Shown: positions 21,887-32,133, counted from the stretch's first letter. The stretch: 64,000 nt of DNA from Amorphophallus konjac (GCA_022559845.1 CM040121.1:511666566-511730565), one strand, 5' to 3'. Program-made: numbers and translations. The notes: a model not told the origin generated them from the letters alone.

Positions 21887-22102
21887 AGCCTTAGAAACCC
21901 TAGCTCAGAGTTAGAAGATAATCACATAAAATCCACGTCAAAAGGAGATAAACCAGCGATAAAATCAATGGATAATATCCTTGGGGTGATTAAGAGTCGA
22001 TTTGGCATGAAAACATCATAAAGAAATATCTAAAAGATTCCCAAAGTCGATCCACACCGGAATAAGATGTGTTCGGAGTGGACTGCTGGGATCTCTGATG
22101 AC

Positions 22103-22271
22103 ACGGTTAGTCGGGCGACTGCGACCTGATGAACGCAATCGGTTGACTGACCGCGATCAAGATAGGAATAATGCCTATCACAACAACTATGTCACGAACT
22201 CCGACTATCTTAGATGAACGTGGTTGGAGTGGCGATTGCGAGCTTGTGAACGTGGCCAGACCAGTGACCGC
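22103..22271. repeat. Two doublets of 20-nt inverted-repeat modules in U3 of LTR B
   Basis: Modules at 22103-22122 (ACGGTTAGTCGGGCGACTGC), 22135-22154, 22220-22239 and 22252-22271. All have 6-bp arms and 8-nt spacers. Within each pair the starts are exactly 32 bp apart, and the 12-bp linkers (GACCTGATGAAC, GAGCTTGTGAAC) are alike. Confidence 0.9.
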
Positions 22272-22458
22272 GACAAGAGAGTGAGCAAAACATAGGATTT
22301 CGTGAAACTCGACTTCCCAGGGCTTAGTGGGCTAGAAAAATGAATAATAATGGGCTAATAATGGCTCAAGGAAGACTTAAAAATAATGGTCAATTCAGGA
22401 CATCATAAATATGAATAAGAGAAAGACCCAACTTATCGGCTAAAAACGTGTGTCAACA

Positions 22459-22475
22459 GATGTCCCTCCTTGATG
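22459..22475 (-). other. Polypurine-tract-like sequence beside LTR B
   Basis: Minus-strand CATCAAGGAGGGACATC abuts the LTR start TGTTGACA. The same kind of tract (GGGGGACATT) lies beside the LTR end at 59041. Confidence 0.55.
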
Positions 22476-23130
22476 TCTGCTTTGCAAGGGAACGAGCGGA
22501 AACGTAACGGAGGCAAAATGGAGTGGATATGAAGCGAAGCAAAAGCGACATGAAATAGAGATGAAGATTGTAGATTTTGAAAAATCCACAATAAAGAATA
22601 ATAATGAGATAAATAATAAATAATAATAACTATGAATGTGAATAGCATGTAGATGCTAAATGGAGTGTGTAATCGCCAGAGACATGTGGGCCTAGAAGGA
22701 TGTTAACAATAAAGAAAGGTGGTAATTGCGTGATAAATACCTTTTAAGTGGGGAGATTGTGAGTGCTAATCTTCTCTGCCAATCGGCTGGCCAATAAAGA
22801 GAGCTCTCTTTAGATTATCATTGCAAAGAAAATAACAACCAAAAATGAAAGATATGGGTTAGAAAGATGAGGTGTGTAATATCAAATTCTTAATCGATAA
22901 AACAATAGAAACATGGAAGAGAACACATCTTGTTGGTGTTTGGCCTTAAACCCCTATGCAAAGGGTAGGATAAAAATGATGATATGAAGAATAAAAAGGA
23001 GTGTGCAAGTGTTGCACTAGGGGAGATCTCAATATGATTGAGATAAAAATAGAAGAGAAGGAGAAAAGAGAATATGATGCATGCAGTGAAATCAATCTAA
23101 TTAAATAAAAGGGATAAGAGAAAGAGATAG
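22476..23130 (-). repeat. Truncated Ogre-type LTR fragment (LTR C)
   Basis: From about 22570 the sequence follows the left part of the LTR at 63508-64000: TAGATT-GAAAAATCCAC, GT(A/G)AT(C/T)GCCAGAG, GGGGAGATTGTGA, then the AAACCCCTA block. It is cut off at 23131 by the Tekay-type LTR. No coding sequence. Confidence 0.6.
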
Positions 23131-25378
23131 TGAAATACCTCCGGATATCGGGTCTTGTGTTTCGTGGGCTTCAGATCTATTTTAAGGGGTAAATTAAAAA
23201 TTTTATTTCAGATTTGGTTCGGACCCTGAGGAAATTATCGAGTTTTCTTGGATTTTCTTAATTGTTTAATTGGAATTGTTATGATGTAGGGCATATTGAC
23301 AATTTTGGTTTTTTCAGGGTTTAGGGGAAATCCCAAAAATTTCATTCCTACCCGTTAAACGCGAGCCCACTCCTCTCTCTCCTCATTGTTCCCCACTCTG
23401 CTCCGACCGCGAGGTGCCCACCCTCTCCTCTCCGGCTGCAGACGACGAGTGCAGTGGCGGATCGTTCGACGATGGTGGCGGCTAGGTGAAGCTTGGGCAA
23501 GAGGCGGTGGCGGCTCGTGCGTTCACGTGCGTGGTCGTGAGCTCGTGCGCAGGGGCGAGTTTCGACGTGATCTGGCAATGATCGAGCCCCCTTCGAGGTT
23601 TGAAGCGTCGATAAGGTAGGGGGATAGATCCTGGACTCACCGCTCTCGTTTTCCTTCCGATCCGTGGCGATTTAGGCGAGAGAGAGGGGTTATTGCATTT
23701 TTAGGGGAATTTCATGTCGAGGGCCGTGCGAATGGATTTTTAGCCTAAATTGGGTTTAATCGGTGGCATTGTGGTCGTGGATGGCTTCCGCATGTTTCTC
23801 CGAGTCTTCCGAGCCCAATGTGAGCGATTTGGGTATGGCAATGATCCTCCGGAGGAGACCCTGCAGCGGAGAGGCGGCCAGCAAGGTTGCCGCCTCCACC
23901 TTGTGGGCGGCCAGAGTACTGGCCGCCTGGGTGCAAAGCCCACTAGGTGGCCAAGGGGGTGGCGGCCTAGAGGGGCGGCCATGGGTTGGGCAGCCCAGAC
24001 CCTCCCCTGTCCTGGGCGGCCAGAGGTTGGGCCGCCCAGGCCCTGTCCAATAGTTGAGCTGGGCGGCCAAGGCCCTGGCCGCCTAGACTCTCTAGGTGGC
24101 CAGTGGGATGGCCTCCTAGGCCACACAGTGGCGACCACAATAGTGGCCGCCCAGATGTGTGGGCGGCTAGCAGGTTGGCCGCCTAGGCCCCTTGGGCCTA
24201 TTTTTCTGGATTTCTCCATTTCACACGTCTAGAGGTTCCGGTCTTCGCCATGTCTATCGGCAGCTCATGGATTAGCTATCTAGCTAGTGGTCCTTGGTTC
24301 TCATGCTAGCGAGCTGCCTCGTGGTGGATTGGTACGGACCGGTGGTACTCCGGTGGCTTCCGTGGTTATGGTGAGTTCTTACTTCTGGTGACTCTACCCA
24401 CTAGACGTAGCTGACGTGGGCACATTGTTGCTTACCCACCAGGGAGTGGTGGAGGCTTGTCCCAAGTAGACGGTTTCTAAGCTGGTTACCGTAGGACCCC
24501 TTATCTTTACAGCCTGAGTCCGACTGGGGGAAAACTGGCTAGAGGACCCGACCTAGAGTAGATGGTTTGTGTGTGCATACATAGTCGACGATGGTGGACG
24601 CGTGCTGACGAGCGCTATCGTGACTAGTCCTTATTCTATGGTACTATGTTTGGTGTCTCAGTTTCCATCTAGGGCGAGTAGGGAGACACCTGAGGCTGCG
24701 GTATAAGTCATCAGAGGACACTTCCGACCTCGTCCCTAGTGGGGTAGTAGTCTTGTCACTAGAGAGGTTTCAGCGCGAGTTTCTTTCCGACGTGGTTTAC
24801 CGTACTGGCGGCTCAGTCTTTTTTGTTTTGCGTGACCGAGGCTCAATTTTATGGCAGGTGTAGTGGTCCTGTGTAGAGTTCTTTTCCTTGTTGTCCTCTG
24901 CCTCCCCTGTTATTTATTTATCATTCTTATGTTTGTTTATTACACTGTTATCTCTGTTGCGTGAGGTAGGGATCTGCGAGACCCCTACTGAGCCGATGAG
25001 ACAAGGCTCACCACTTTATTTTTCAGGTGAGGCGAGGCTTACGCACAGTGCTTCGGAGGCTGTTCGTGGTGTAGGTGGTCGAGCTTCGACGCATGTTTGC
25101 CAGAGACAGGGTATGCCCCGTAGTCTTGTACTTTTCTTTTCAGTAGACTATAGTTATTTGGACTTGGAGTTTTGGACTGTATAACTGTATTGAATTATGT
25201 AATTGTTTAATTACTATATTAATTTATTTGTGCATCATATATTCCTAGGTTTATTTTAGCTTCTTGTACACTCCCACACCAACCGTTAACCCTTCCGGGC
25301 CTCCCAGCCCGTGGGTGGCAGGCTGGGATTTGAACGGTATCGGGTCTTTCCCCAGTATTCAAATTCTGGGTCGTCACA
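23131..25378 (+). repeat. 5' LTR of the Tekay/Del-type element
   Basis: The right end TCGTCACA is fixed by the primer site at 25381. The left end near 23131 (TGAAATACCTCCGG) is tentative. The solo LTR 35958-38483 (minus) shares the block GCTGACGAGCGC...GACTAGTCCTT...TAGGGAGACAC at 24608-24694, which shows family membership. It contains the inverted-repeat array at 23874-24182. Long open frames across that array come from its GC-rich composition and are not genes. Confidence 0.75.
23874..24182. repeat. Array of nine 20-nt GCGGCC-N8-GGCCGC modules
   Basis: Module starts: 23874, 23907, 23947, 23975, 24016, 24063, 24096, 24131 and 24163. Each is exactly 6-8-6: the arms are GCGGCC or GTGGCC against GGCCGC with few changes, while the spacers mostly differ (AGCAAGGT, AGAGTACT, AAGGGGGT, ATGGGTTG...). 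Four of the eight start-to-start steps are 32-35 bp. Confidence 0.92.
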
Positions 25379-25380
25379 GT

Positions 25381-25392
25381 TGGTATCAGAGC
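25381..25392 (+). other. Primer binding site (initiator Met tRNA)
   Basis: TGGTATCAGAGC lies two bases after the LTR end. It is complementary to the 3' end of plant initiator-Met tRNA, as in most Tekay/Del elements. Confidence 0.93.
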
Positions 25393-25534
25393 ATGGTTGT
25401 GGAGGTGTAAGGAAACTAAAATAATGGCAGAGGTCCAGAAAGTCCATTGTATTCAGTACAGTCGGCAACTAGCATAGGGCACCGTGTGTTTTTATTAATC
25501 TCACCGCTTGTCTTTTTCTGTGTGCTATAAGAGC

Positions 25535-26763
25535 ATGGCGCTAAGGAGGAGGACTTGCTCCCAACAAGGGCAGTCGGCGGAGGATCAGGAAGGGCAGAGC
25601 AGAGTGTTGGCTACGGCAGGAGTGGCAGCAGCAGTTGAAGTTCAAGGGCGTGAGGCGTTCATTGAGGGCATGTACCAGTTTTACCTCCGGCAACATGGTG
25701 GAGAAGCTGGAGAGGGCTCATCATCTCAAGGAGGTACAGGGCGTGAGCTAAAGGAGTTCTTGTAGTTCCACCCACCTCAGTTCGATGGGCAGCCATGTCC
25801 AGATGCTGCGAGGGCATGGGTAGATGCCATAGAGTGGGTGGTCCATGCTATGGAGTGTGCAGAAGATGAGAAGGTGTTGTTAGCCACATATCAGTTGCAA
25901 GGTTCGGCTCAGGCTTGGTGGACGACTGAGTGGGAGTCAGCATTCCATTCTCGCCCCCTCTGACAGATTCAGTTGCAAGGTTCGAAGCTTTTAAGCGTGT
26001 CTTCAGCCCAGAGCATGTCAAGGCAAAGAAGATGTATCAATTCATGGAGCTGACCCAGGGTGACATGTCAGTGATGCAGTACAGGTCCAGGTTCATAGAG
26101 TTGGGTCGGTATGCTCCTCACATTATGGCACATGAGAAGATGAAGGCACGATAGTTTATTAGGGGTCTGAGGCCAGAGCTCAGACATGTTGTGATCGGGA
26201 GCTGTGTTTTAGACTTTGAGATAGCATATCAGGTAGCATCAGACTTGGAGGAGGATTTGCAGAGGACTCAAGAGTAGTCCGAGGCTAGTCAATTTTAGTC
26301 CGATCATTGGCAGTAGAGGTCTATGCAGCAGGAGAGTGCCTTTCAACATTCTTTGGGTAGGTCTGGATCGTCGCCTTCAGCACCATCGGTAGCTGGTTCA
26401 TCATCTTTTGGTTTGAAGTTTAAGCGGATGTTCAAGAGAGGTTTCAACAGGAGGCGTCAGGACCGCCAGGAGCAGAGGCAGTCATCGGTGGCCAGTGTGC
26501 ATTAGCCCTCGCCACTTTAGCGACATGTTTCAGCAGGTGGTTAGCAGGGGCCGTATCCTCGGTGCGATGACTTTCACCCTGGCAGGCAGTGCTCAGTGCC
26601 TACGACGTGTTACCGGTGTGGTCAGGTGGGACACATGGCTCGGGTGTGTCCTCAGAGGCCACGCTAGTCCTTTCACTTTCAGCTGCAGCCACAGCAGCAA
26701 GCCCAGCTTCCACCACTTCCGAGGTCCGCTAGTGTGGGAAGGTAGAGATCCCGAGGGCGCATA
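25535..26763 (+). pseudogene. gag: Tekay/Del-type gag (broken)
   Basis: The start is ATG 25535 (MALRRRTCSQQGQ). The capsid domain follows: FHPPQFDGQPCPDAARAWVD, ATYQLQGSAQAWW, then after a frameshift near 25950 AFKRVFSPEHVKAKKMYQFM, MSVMQYRSRFIELGRYAPHI and FIRGLRPELRHVV. A zinc knuckle CYRCGQVGHMARVC (CX2CX4HX4C) is at 26608-26649, in another frame. In-frame TAG codons stand near 25763, 26152, 26275, 26297, 26314, 26504 and 26518, mostly where related gag proteins have Gln. The capsid would form the particle; this copy cannot be translated through. Confidence 0.88.
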
Positions 26764-26991
26764 ATGCACATGACTAGAGCAATGGCAGAGGCGTCCCAGT
26801 TGGTGGAAGGTACCATTCCAATCCTTGGTTGCGCTGCCCGAGTTTTATTTGATTCCGGTGCTTCTTATTCCTTTATATCCAAGGATTTTGTTGCTTGTGC
26901 GGAGAAGACTGCCATCGAGATGTCTTGTTATTTGGCAGTGGAGTTGCCTACCAGTGACTTCATATTCACCCCTTATTGTCTTGAGTAGGTA

Positions 26992-26996
26992 CCAGT
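26992..26996. repeat. Target-site duplication CCAGT, left copy
   Basis: Exactly repeated at 28855-28859 on the other side of the solo LTR. Confidence 0.95.
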
Positions 26997-27343
26997 TGTA
27001 GATATGTTCTTTCCCTCCCTAACTCAAAACATGAAATGCGTTAAAGGGGGAAAAGAGTGAATGTGTGTGTGAGTGAATAGCATGAAAAAAGATAAACAAT
27101 GCAAGCAATAATCACTCACAGGCATGGACAAGTTGTGATCGCCACCAAGGTATTAAGTGCAAATAGAGGAGCACTACGTACGTTGGAAAGGGGGAGACGG
27201 ATGAGGCCACCCGCCAATGGATACAACACTGGTATAGGATGAAAATGATCTTCTGGAGACCGCTGAAGAGAGAAGAGGGCCCAACGATAGACCGCTACGA
27301 GCGCTGAAGTGGAACGTGGGAAAAGGCTTGACGTGGAGGTTAG

Positions 27344-27425
27344 ATGGTCTGCGTTCGACCGCACATGGGAGCAAGACGGTCTGAGGAAGGCCGCACACCT
27401 CGGTAGACGGTCTGAGATGGACCGC
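27344..27425. repeat. Three 19-nt inverted-repeat modules in LTR D
   Basis: ATGGTC-N7-GACCGC at 27344-27362, ACGGTC-N7-GGCCGC at 27376-27394 and ACGGTC-N7-GACCGC at 27407-27425. Starts are 32 and 31 bp apart. Confidence 0.88.
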
Positions 27426-28142
27426 ACAGTACCTCTATATTCCAAGCTGTGGAATTTGATCCTCCACCCCTTCCGGTCGGCCAGGAGGGATGGGCCTCAT
27501 GCTAAGACTCCTGTTGACCTGCAAAATAAAGCAAACGACCAAAGAGACACAACCCAAATTAGTTTATGAAGTGTAATATCTATAAGCGGACATGAAAAAC
27601 TAAGCACATAAAGAGAATGGGGGATACCTGGGGTGTTTTTTAAACCCCTAGTGGGCATGGAAAAGCAATAGGAAGGTGATGAATGTGGAGATGACAGTGA
27701 AAAAATGTGGGAGAAAGTAAAAAAATGGCGATGCGATGATTAATGAACAACGAAGCATGACTAAATGAAGACACTAAACACAAAAGACTCAGACTACTCC
27801 CTGAATCGAAGGCTTGGCGGACGTGGAAAGCCTTCCTCCCCGGAACTCGCTCAAGAAAGTGGCAACACTTCGATGCGAATTCCAGAATCTCCCCCCTCGC
27901 GAGCTTGGACTAAGGGTGCTATTTATAGACCCTTGAAAGTCCACCCCGAATTAAGAGATTTCCAGTGAGAGTTAGGCCGAGATTCTTTAAGATAAAGCGG
28001 AGATAATATTCCCAATTTTCACCAGGATCAAATGGAACCCAATTTGGTCAAGAATCCACGGAGAAATTTGAGGATGAAGCAGCTAACTTGACCATGGATG
28101 GTGAGAGAAAAACCTATTTAAGCAAGGGTTTCGGCATCATTT

Positions 28143-28601
28143 GCGGTCGATCGATGGGCCGCCCACCCATATAAACGGTCCAATGCTAGACCGCCTACAT
28201 GGTGTCGGTGGAAAACAAATAATAAGATAAATAAACCATTTATCCAAAGAACAGACCGATGCAACCGACGTAGGACTCTCAGGGGGAAAACGGTCTTTCG
28301 ATAGATTGCCCAACGAGTCAAATGGCCCACTGCCAGACTGTTTATACAATGTCGGTGGTAAATCAATAAAACTAGATATTTATCCAAAAAACTGACCCAT
28401 TCAGGACTCTGGCCACTAAACGGTCGTTCGATGGACCGCCCAACTTGAATAAATGGCCTAATGTAAGATCGTTTATTAGGTTGTCGGTGGAAAATCAGAA
28501 AATAGACAATTAATCCAAAGGCAAACCGGTGTAGGACTCAACGATATAAACGGTCTTGAAAATGACCGCCCAACATCCTAAACGGTCTACTTCTAGACCG
28601 C
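28143..28601. repeat. Four doublets of 20-nt modules in U3 of LTR D
   Basis: Eight modules, all 6-8-6, start at 28143, 28175, 28290, 28322, 28420, 28453, 28550 and 28582. Within pairs the starts are 32-33 bp apart; pairs recur every 130-147 bp. Arms are ACGGTC or ATGGCC against GACCGC or close variants, and spacers differ in all eight (for example CAATGCTA, TTTCGATA, TTGAAAAT, TACTTCTA). Confidence 0.93.
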
Positions 28602-29200
28602 GGTTAGGCTGGGCAGTGGAAGTTAACAAAATGGGATAAATAAGCCCATTTACCCCAAAGACTAAGTGGAATCAAAGCCCATTAAACCTGAAATCCAAGG
28701 AAATTCGAGAGCAAGTCCAGCCAGGGAGGAAATACCTATAAAATCAGCCCAAAGACATGCCTGAAAATGGCCCAATGAGTAATGGACAACCTGAGACATC
28801 AAAAATGAAGGTAGAAGAATGACCCAACTCAGAGGCAAAAAATGGGTGTCAACACCAGTGTGGATTGGAGGGCAGAATCTGCCAGCCAGACTTTATGCCT
28901 TGCAGTTGTGGGATTTTGATGTGATTTTGGGAATGGATTGGCTCGAAGCCTATGGTGCCGTGGTGGATTACAGTTCGAAGAAGGTTTATTTTCACCATCC
29001 CCGGAGACCTGCATCCTACTTCCAAGGTATTTGGCCTTCCTCTTCCCGCTTCTTATTTCAGCTATTAAAGCCCATAGATTGCTTGATGCTGGGTGTCAAG
29101 GGTTTCTTGCTTCTGTGGTATTGGCTGATCAGCAACAACAGGGAGTGGAGGACATTCCTGTAGTATGTGAGTTCCCATATGTCTTTCCTGATGATTTACA

Positions 29201-30490
29201 AGGACTACCCCCGTAGCGTAAGATCAATTTTACCATTGAGATTGTGCCTGGCACGATGCCTTTGTCTAAGGCACCTTATCGTATGGCACCAACGGAGTTG
29301 AGAGTGCTAAGAGGTTAGCTGTAGGAGTTGCTTGCTAAGGGCTGTTTCCACACTAGTTTTTCTCCTTGGGGTGCACCTGTGCTATTTGTGAAGAAGAAGG
29401 ATGGTAGTCTCAGGTTGTGTATTGACTACCGGTAGTTGAACCAGGTGACTATCAAGAATAAATATCCATTACCCTAGATCGATGATTTATTTGATCAATT
29501 TCAGTTGGCCCAGGTATTCTCGAGAATTGACTTGAGGTCATGGTACTATCAGCTGCGGATTAAAGAGTTTGATGTGGAGAAGACTCTTTTCAGTATTAGA
29601 TATGGGCACTATGAGTTTTTGGTGATGCCATTTGGGCTCACCAATGCCCCCGCGGCATTCATGGATTTGATGCACCGAGTGTTTCATCCTTACTTGGACC
29701 AATTTGTGGTGGTGTTCGTGGATGATATTCTTGTGCATTCCTGGTCAGTAGAGGACCATGCTCACCATCTAAGGATTGTGATGCAGACCTTGTAAGACCA
29801 TCAGTTATATGCCAAATTCAGCAAGTGCGAATTTTGTCTTCAGGAGGTGCACTTTTTGGGATAGGTGATCTCAGGTGATGGCATTTTTGTTGATTCGACG
29901 AAGGTAGAGGTAGTAGTTTAGTGGCCGAGGCCGAGCTCAGTGTCGGAGATTCGGAGCTTTTTGGGTCTGGCAGGTTATTATAGGCGGTTTATTCGAGATT
30001 TTGCCCGCATTGCGGCGCCGATGACCAAACTGACACGGAAGGATGTACCTTTTGCCTAGACGGATGAGTGTGAGCACAACTTTATGGAGCTGAAAAGGCT
30101 GCTTACCACTACTCCAGTTCTCATGTTGCCTTCTAGGTCAGGAAGTTTTGTGGTGTGTTCAGATGCTTCCAGGGTAGGTTTGGGTGCGTTGTTGATGCAG
30201 AATGGGAGAGCAATGGCTTATGCATCCCGTCAGTTGAAGCCGCACGAGGAGAACTACCTTACTCATGATCTTGAGTTGGCAGCAGTGATCTTTGCTCTAA
30301 AGATCTAGAGGCATTATTTGTATGGGGAGAAGTTTGAGATTTTTACTGATCACCAGAGTTTGAAGTATGTGTTTACCCAGAAGGATCTTAACCTCAGGCA
30401 AAGGAGGTGGATGGGGTACATGAAGGATTATGATTTCATTTTGTTCTATCAGTCGGGCAAGATGAATGTTGTGGCCGATGCTTTGAGCCG
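29201..30490 (+). pseudogene. pol: Tekay/Del-type reverse transcriptase and RNase H (broken)
   Basis: Reverse transcriptase motifs in order: [49 protein letters not shown] and catalytic FVDDIL at about 29717-29734. Then [20 protein letters not shown] and RNase H with [37 protein letters not shown] and MNVVADALSRK. In-frame stops near 29214, 29314, 29320, 29432, 29474, 29862, 29917, 30056 and 30307 are all TAG; one near 29791 is TAA. At 30056 and 30307 relatives have Trp (TGG to TAG after C); at most others Gln would fit. Confidence 0.9.
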
Positions 30491-30991
30491 GAAGGTGGTG
30501 GTCTGCCATATGATGTTGAGGAAGTGGAGGCTTTGGGAGCAGGTACCAGCAGTAACTTTCAAGCTTAAGGTCGCACGGGACCAGGGGTCAGCCATTCTCG
30601 CTAGTCTGACTGTCATGCCATCCATTTGTCGTCAGGTGATGGAGGCTCAGTGTGTGGACACCAAACTACCTTGCATCTTATCGATGCCTGAGGTGGAGTT
30701 TGGTGAGGCTGAGGTAGCAAGATTCATGGGTAGATTGTATGTTCCGGCAGGGGAGCAGGTAAGGAGAGCCGTATTGCAGGAGGCACATGGCACTCGTTAC
30801 AGAGTTCACCCAGGGGCGACGAAGATGTATCAGAATTTGAAGAGGTAGTTTTGGTGGCCAGGTATGAAGAGAGATGTGGAGGAGTTTGTGGCACGGTGTT
30901 TTATATGTCAACAGGCGAAAGCAAAACACTAGTGGAAAGGTGGTACATTGTAGCCTTTGGAGATTCCAGAGTGGAAGGGAGACCATGTGAC
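30491..30991 (+). pseudogene. pol: Tekay/Del-type integrase N-terminus, cut by a Copia-type LTR
   Basis: The segment contains the linker after RNase H and the HHCC zinc motif region (EAHGTRYRVHPGATKMY, then FWWPGMKRDVEEFVARCFICQQAK), then LQPLEIPEWKGDHVT, where the sequence is interrupted at 30991. TAG stops are at about 30846 and 30928. The catalytic core and chromodomain are missing from the window. Confidence 0.85.
30987..30991. repeat. Candidate target-site sequence GTGAC beside the Copia-type LTR
   Basis: The five bases before the LTR start. The partner copy should mark the other end of the insertion but I could not locate it. Confidence 0.4.
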
Positions 30992-31424
30992 TGTTGGGTG
31001 CGTTAATAGGATCTATAGGGGGGTGAATAGATCCTTTCAAAAAAATCCCCAATTAAAAACTTGAATCAGGTCACTAAAAGAAAACTGAACAAAGGAGCAC
31101 TAAGATTCCTCAACGAGATATGTCTTAACCGGACTGAACTGCTACTCACAGGAAATAAGGACGGCGCCCAAAAGAAAGATGGCTCACACTAAGCTAGGTT
31201 AGAATTCCCAGCGATAATGTGTGTGAACACAACGTTGAGAACACTTGAACTTAAAAGACCAAGACAACATGTGATAATCAGTAAGCCAACCTGTGAATTG
31301 GGATAGGAGATAAGGAGCAATCGCATAAATCACAGCCCATTGCACAAGGAGTTTTTAATGTGGTTCAATCTACCAACCCGCAGACCTTCGTCCACCCCTC
31401 ACCAAATCCAGTGAGGCTTTACTA

Positions 31425-31670
31425 TGCTGCAGATGCAGCACTGGGACAAGTCTCCTACACACGAGGAACAACTCCTCACGAGGACACAGTCCTTACGGTG
31501 CTACACACAGCACCACACGGGAATGAACCCCCCCCACACACATGCTGCTACACGCAGCACACACGGGGACAAGCCCCACACGCTGATACACAACTTATAC
31601 GAGGAGCATGCTCCTTACGAGGCCAAGGTCCTCACGCTGCAGAGCTACAACACACGGGAACAAGCCCCAA
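31425..31670. repeat. Hairpin array in the Copia-type LTR
   Basis: Consecutive short hairpins joined by ACACG-like links: TGCTGC-AGAT-GCAGCA, GAGGA-ACAAC-TCCTC, AGGAC-ACA-GTCCT, GTGCT-ACACAC-AGCAC, TGCTGC-TACAC-GCAGCA, GGGG-ACAAG-CCCC and the perfect palindrome AGGAGCATGCTCCT. Minus-strand orientation places them in the transcribed R/U5 part. Overlapping open frames across it are low-complexity by-products. Confidence 0.85.
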
Positions 31671-32133
31671 AAGAGAACACAAAAATAGAGAAGTAAACAC
31701 ACTGCAAGTGCAGCGAACCACGAGGACAGCTCCTAGAACCACACGGCTGCACAGTAGCCAGACCCACTCCACTGGACCCTAAAATAGAGTACCGGATTAC
31801 ACTGCTGTCAACACAGCACAACATACATAGGATTTAGAGTTTCAAAAAGAAAACACAAAAACGGAATAAGGAAAGGCAAATGTATCTTCAGAACACGTTC
31901 ATAAAGCTGTAATGGAGATCTGAACTCAGATCGAAGACTGATCAACAAGCTCAAGGCTGGCAGCAAGGCTGCTTTCTCTAAGTGCTCTTAGCTCTCTTCT
32001 TTTTGTTCTCAGCACTGGCCTGGGTCAGATCAAGGCTGGGCTGCTCCTCTCTTCTCTTCTCTTACTCTCAGATTTTTCTTCTAAAGCTCAGTCACTCTCT
32101 ATTCTTTTCCCGCTGAGGTTTTCTCCAGGCAGT

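Larger units (their letters stand above)
21125..22458 (-). repeat. Ogre-type LTR (LTR B), probably a 3' LTR
   Basis: About 1.33 kb. The right end is TGTCAACA (minus-strand start TGTTGACA). The left end TG at 21125 is tentative. A purine-rich tract (minus strand) follows at 22459-22475, which is the arrangement of a 3' LTR. It is related to LTR A in block order but strongly diverged. No matching 5-bp duplication was found for the assumed ends. Confidence 0.65.
26997..28854 (-). repeat. Solo Ogre-type LTR (LTR D)
   Basis: 1858 bp with terminal TG...CA (minus-strand start TGTTGACACCCATTTTTTGC), flanked by the exact 5-bp duplication CCAGT and with no internal region. It is therefore a solo LTR left by LTR-LTR recombination. 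TATA box at 27920-27928 (minus CTATAAATA). It shares the TTTTTTAAACCCC block with LTRs A and B. It has two clusters of inverted-repeat modules, near the left end and in U3. Confidence 0.95.
26764..29200 (+). pseudogene. pol: Tekay/Del-type protease, split by a solo LTR
   Basis: The aspartic protease motif LFDSGASYSFIS is near 26850 and the flanking sequence runs to 26996. After the 1.86-kb solo LTR and its duplication, the frame resumes in phase with VWIGGQNLPARLYALQLWDF and DVILGMDWLEAYGAVVDY (the conserved end of the protease). A TAG near 26986 precedes the insertion. The join is exact when one copy of CCAGT is removed. The protease would cleave the polyprotein. Confidence 0.88.
23131..30991 (+). 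mobile_element. Tekay/Del-type Ty3 element, 5' part (interrupted, decayed)
   Basis: 5' LTR, initiator-Met primer site, gag, protease, reverse transcriptase, RNase H and the start of integrase in the usual Ty3 order on the plus strand. It is split by a solo LTR (26997-28854) and cut at 30991 by a Copia-type LTR. The rest of integrase and the 3' LTR are not visible in the window. Its reading frame carries about twenty stops, almost all TAG. Confidence 0.88.

Noticed and set aside
23874..24182. CRISPR array (short palindromic units with varied spacers)
   Set aside because: Superficially similar, but the units are inside a plant retrotransposon LTR, the 'spacers' are 8 nt, and there are no cas genes or leader. 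It is an inverted-repeat array.
23740..24232. Overlapping open frames of 96-160 codons on both strands
   Set aside because: They span the GC-rich GGCCGCC array in the LTR. Open frames on both strands at once reflect composition and repeat period. No domain was seen.
25381..25392. tRNA gene remnant at TGGTATCAGAGC
   Set aside because: Only the short complement of a tRNA 3' end, placed right after an LTR. It is a primer binding site.
31360..31782. 140-codon Thr/His-rich frame in the Copia-type LTR
   Set aside because: Runs over the hairpin chain with ACACGGG links; two frames are open at once. It is a repeat artefact.
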